Positions 43,831 through 46,049 of a stretch of 46,049 bases of DNA are shown one piece after another. The stretch spans positions 1-46,049 of the forward strand of contig JASGCX010000026.1 in the NCBI GenBank assembly GCA_030053925.1, in the 5' to 3' direction. The first letter of the stretch is position 1. Each line of letters starts with the position of its first letter. Below the pieces are notes generated by a model, which was not told the origin of the DNA, did not search any database, and saw nothing but the letters and a program-made list of their open reading frames with translations. The DNA is from Flavobacterium sp. (lineage in GTDB: Bacteria; Bacteroidota; Bacteroidia; Chitinophagales; Chitinophagaceae). Position numbers and translations under genes: made by a program.

Positions 43831-44973
43831 ATGATTAAAAAATATGTCGTGTTACTATTATCAATAAGTATATATACTTCATTAAAAGGGCAAGTCCTCA
43901 ATTTAAACAATATCATACAAGCAAAATGTGATACTGGAAATATTAGTTTGGCATTTGAAACTATACCCTCACCACCAAAAGCTTCATTTTATTTAATGTC
44001 GGAGTTACATCAAGTAATGGTAAATCCATATTTGCAAGTTGAGTTTGTTAAGTATTTAAGCAAGCAAAGAAATCTAAAATATATAGTATTAGAAATGTCT
44101 CACTCTAATGCTTTCTTATATAATGAATTCCTTGAAAATGGGGATACCGCTTTTTTGCGATGGATAGCTTACGATGGTAGGCATTCGCCAATATATTTTT
44201 CTAAGTTATATGAATATAATAAAAAATTGGATAAAGAAATGAAATTAACATTTCTAGGTGTAGATGTTATAATGAGTAACAAAGAAACATTTAAGAAAGC
44301 AATTAAACAATTTTTTCAAATTTCAATAAATCAGGAACATTGTAAAAAAATAAATTCATTATTTCAGGAAGTCGCTTTGGCAACAACAGTTGAGGACTTG
44401 GAAGAACAGAAAAACAAGATAAAAAGTACTATTCTTTCTGATACAACACTTTATGCTAAAGTATTTTCTACAAAGTTCGATGACTTAAAAATTATCTTAA
44501 CAAACATTTCTACTGATAAGGGAAGAAGAGATGACGAAATGTTTGATAATTTTAAAAATATTATTGAAATAAAAAAGCTAAATTCCTCTACTTCTTTTTT
44601 TGGGTCATTTGGTAATTCACATGTACAATTACTTAGCAAAAAAGATTGTTTTAGAAAATATTTAGAAGACTTTTCATTTTTTGCCCCTGTTAAAAAGGTA
44701 AGTATAATTGGAGTTCAATATTATAATTGTTATGCCTTACATGACAGTGTGCATATAAAAAACGATGGTATATTTTCTTCCTATAGTAGCTCATTAAAAC
44801 GAATTAATAAAAAAGATTTAGACAATATAGAAGAATATGCAACTAATTGTAAAAGCAATATTTCAATATTCCCAATTTACCAAGCTACCAAACCAGCCCT
44901 ACAAGGACAACAATCTACATTTTCAAAACTTGACTACTTAATAATATGCAAAGATTTTCAACCACTTCATTAA
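43831..44973 (+). CDS. Exported erythromycin-esterase/TraB-like protein
   Basis: A 380-residue protein with a signal peptide (VVLLLSISIYTSLKGQ). The mature part has a motif layout like the erythromycin esterase and Tiki/TraB-like families: SELHQVMVNPYLQ with a Glu-His pair near residue 60, YIVLEMSHSNAF near 92, FLGVDVIMSN near 140, and FFGSFGNSHVQLL with a late His near 265. Function here is unknown; it may modify, cleave or bind the RiPP in the periplasm or give self-protection. I chose the ATG at 43831 over an in-frame TTG at 43789 because the signal peptide begins there. Its 3' end overlaps lanC by 28 bases. Confidence 0.6.
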   Translation: MIKKYVVLLLSISIYTSLKGQVLNLNNIIQAKCDTGNISLAFETIPSPPKASFYLMSELHQVMVNPYLQVEFVKYLSKQRNLKYIVLEMSHSNAFLYNEFLENGDTAFLRWIAYDGRHSPIYFSKLYEYNKKLDKEMKLTFLGVDVIMSNKETFKKAIKQFFQISINQEHCKKINSLFQEVALATTVEDLEEQKNKIKSTILSDTTLYAKVFSTKFDDLKIILTNISTDKGRRDDEMFDNFKNIIEIKKLNSSTSFFGSFGNSHVQLLSKKDCFRKYLEDFSFFAPVKKVSIIGVQYYNCYALHDSVHIKNDGIFSSYSSSLKRINKKDLDNIEEYATNCKSNISIFPIYQATKPALQGQQSTFSKLDYLIICKDFQPLH

Positions 44974-46022
44974 ATAATTTTTTCCTTGAGAATGAAGAAT
45001 TAAAAAATAAATTAGAAAGCAAGTTACTTCAAATCGAAAAAAATTTAAATGAAAAAATAAATTACGAAATGCCATCGTTTTGTGCAGGTCTTAGTGGTAT
45101 ATCATTATTTTATGCCTATTTGTATAAATTTACTGGAGATAAGATACATTTTCAGAAAATGAATTCTTTGATAAATAAAATTGTAGATGCATTAGAACAA
45201 GTAGAAATAGATGTTGATTATTCACATGGCATTACTGGCGTAGCTTGGTGTATTCAGCATCTTATTAATGAAAATCTTATTGATAAAGATTATGAAGAAT
45301 CGCTTACTGATTTCGATACCCTAATATTTGACACTACAAAAAATGATATACTCTCAAAAAGATATGATTACTTCGTAGGGATTTTGGGTAAGGGTAATTA
45401 TTTTTTAGAGCGTTATAAATCTGATCGAACAGTGGGTGTATACATAATCTCCATTGTAACAGAATTATTAACCCTAAAAGAAGAAAATTTCAATACAATA
45501 TTTTGGCAAGACTACTATGGGTATAAAAGAACTAATTCATACGATGAACTTATTACACTTGGCTTAGCTCATGGCATATCAAGTATTATAGTTTTTCTAT
45601 CAAGAGTTGAAGCAGAAAAAATGCTTACCTTTTCATTAATTGAAACGATAGACAAACTTTCAAATTTTGTACTATCCAGTTTAGTTCTCGAAAAAAAGCC
45701 TAACTATTTTCCTTATCATTTAAAAAATGGTGTTCCAGAATCAGAACATCAAAGCAGAATGGCTTGGTGTCATGGAGACCCAGGAATTATCGTTGCCTTA
45801 TTAATTGGGAGTAAAGTTACTTTGAATGATGAAATTTTTCAGTTTGCATTAAAACACGGAGTTACATTACTAAAAAGAACCCATTTAAGTGATAATGGAA
45901 TCTTAGATGCCTGTATCTGTCATGGTTCGGCTGGTCTAGCACAAATATTTTCAAGGATATATGACTATACAGGCGAAAACGATTTTTTAAAGTTTAGTTG
46001 TATAGTTTCACAACATTGTTGA
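44946..46022 (+). CDS. LanC-like lanthionine cyclase, C-terminally short
   Basis: A 358-residue LanC-type protein. Glycine-rich repeats typical of the alpha/alpha toroid are CAGLSGIS (46-53), SHGITGVAW (93-101), LGLAHGIS (205-212), WCHGDPG (274-280) and CHGSAG (325-330). The zinc ligands are Cys275, Cys325 and His326, as in NisC. LanC adds cysteine thiols to dehydrated Ser/Thr in the precursor. NisC continues about 88 residues after its CHG motif but this protein ends 32 residues later with SQHC, just 27 bases before the window edge. A frameshift, natural truncation or sequence-edge error are all possible. Confidence 0.8.
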   Translation: MQRFSTTSLNNFFLENEELKNKLESKLLQIEKNLNEKINYEMPSFCAGLSGISLFYAYLYKFTGDKIHFQKMNSLINKIVDALEQVEIDVDYSHGITGVAWCIQHLINENLIDKDYEESLTDFDTLIFDTTKNDILSKRYDYFVGILGKGNYFLERYKSDRTVGVYIISIVTELLTLKEENFNTIFWQDYYGYKRTNSYDELITLGLAHGISSIIVFLSRVEAEKMLTFSLIETIDKLSNFVLSSLVLEKKPNYFPYHLKNGVPESEHQSRMAWCHGDPGIIVALLIGSKVTLNDEIFQFALKHGVTLLKRTHLSDNGILDACICHGSAGLAQIFSRIYDYTGENDFLKFSCIVSQHC

Positions 46023-46049
46023 TGGCATATTCCAGTCCTTGTGGCGTAG

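Overview
The window looks like a 46 kb chromosomal piece of a Bacteroidota bacterium, most likely of the Chitinophagaceae/Sphingobacteriales type. Support comes from AT-rich DNA, few Shine-Dalgarno sequences, -7 boxes of the TAnnTTTG type, a fused lpxC-fabZ gene, the gliding-associated genes gldA, gldD and gldE, ssb next to gldE, a tiny ribosomal protein bTHX gene, and a Bacteroidota-style double-glycine lanthipeptide leader. The genus is inference only.

Layout. 1-2283: a beta-class DNA methyltransferase with a small partner gene, then about 1.1 kb without an intact gene that holds inverted repeats and decayed frames. 2284-12404: mainly housekeeping genes (GH63 glycosidase, TrpF-like protein, SDR epimerase, thioredoxin/TPR lipoprotein, LpxD, RluE-type pseudouridine synthase, GNAT, LysS). 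12503-14253: a translationally coupled AAA ATPase/DUF4276-like pair resembling OLD/PARIS-like defence modules. 14370-20776: CNNM/CBS protein, an ECF sigma/anti-sigma/DUF4097-like operon, bTHX and HU. 20790-27095: DUF3999/DUF2339 membrane pair, exonuclease III, an outer-membrane barrel and a LOG-family protein. 27410-29914: ssb-gldE-gldD. 30124-32666: an AlbA_2/GHKL gene followed at once by a ParA-like ATPase, then two orphan reading frames. 32719-36126: lpxC/fabZ-lpxA-gldA. 36155-36890: a PIN-toxin pair. 37019-41989: enolase, two uncharacterised exported or membrane proteins, FtsB/DivIC, a small conserved protein and a TPR protein. 42146-42862: a LuxR-type response regulator. 43520-46022: the start of a lanthipeptide locus (precursor, exported esterase-like protein, LanC-like cyclase).

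How the genes work together. Three lipid A functions (LpxD, LpxC/FabZ, LpxA) lie in the window, but LpxD is about 24 kb from the others. Accessory modules (RM, AAA/DUF4276, AlbA_2/ParA, PIN pair, RiPP) sit in single gaps between housekeeping blocks, several next to decayed frames or palindromes, which suggests repeated insertion and loss. The strongest candidates for something poorly described are the AlbA_2/GHKL-ParA pair with its in-frame downstream extension, the lanthipeptide locus with an exported esterase-like protein overlapping lanC, and the AAA/DUF4276 pair. No tRNA, rRNA, CRISPR array or intact insertion sequence was recognised.
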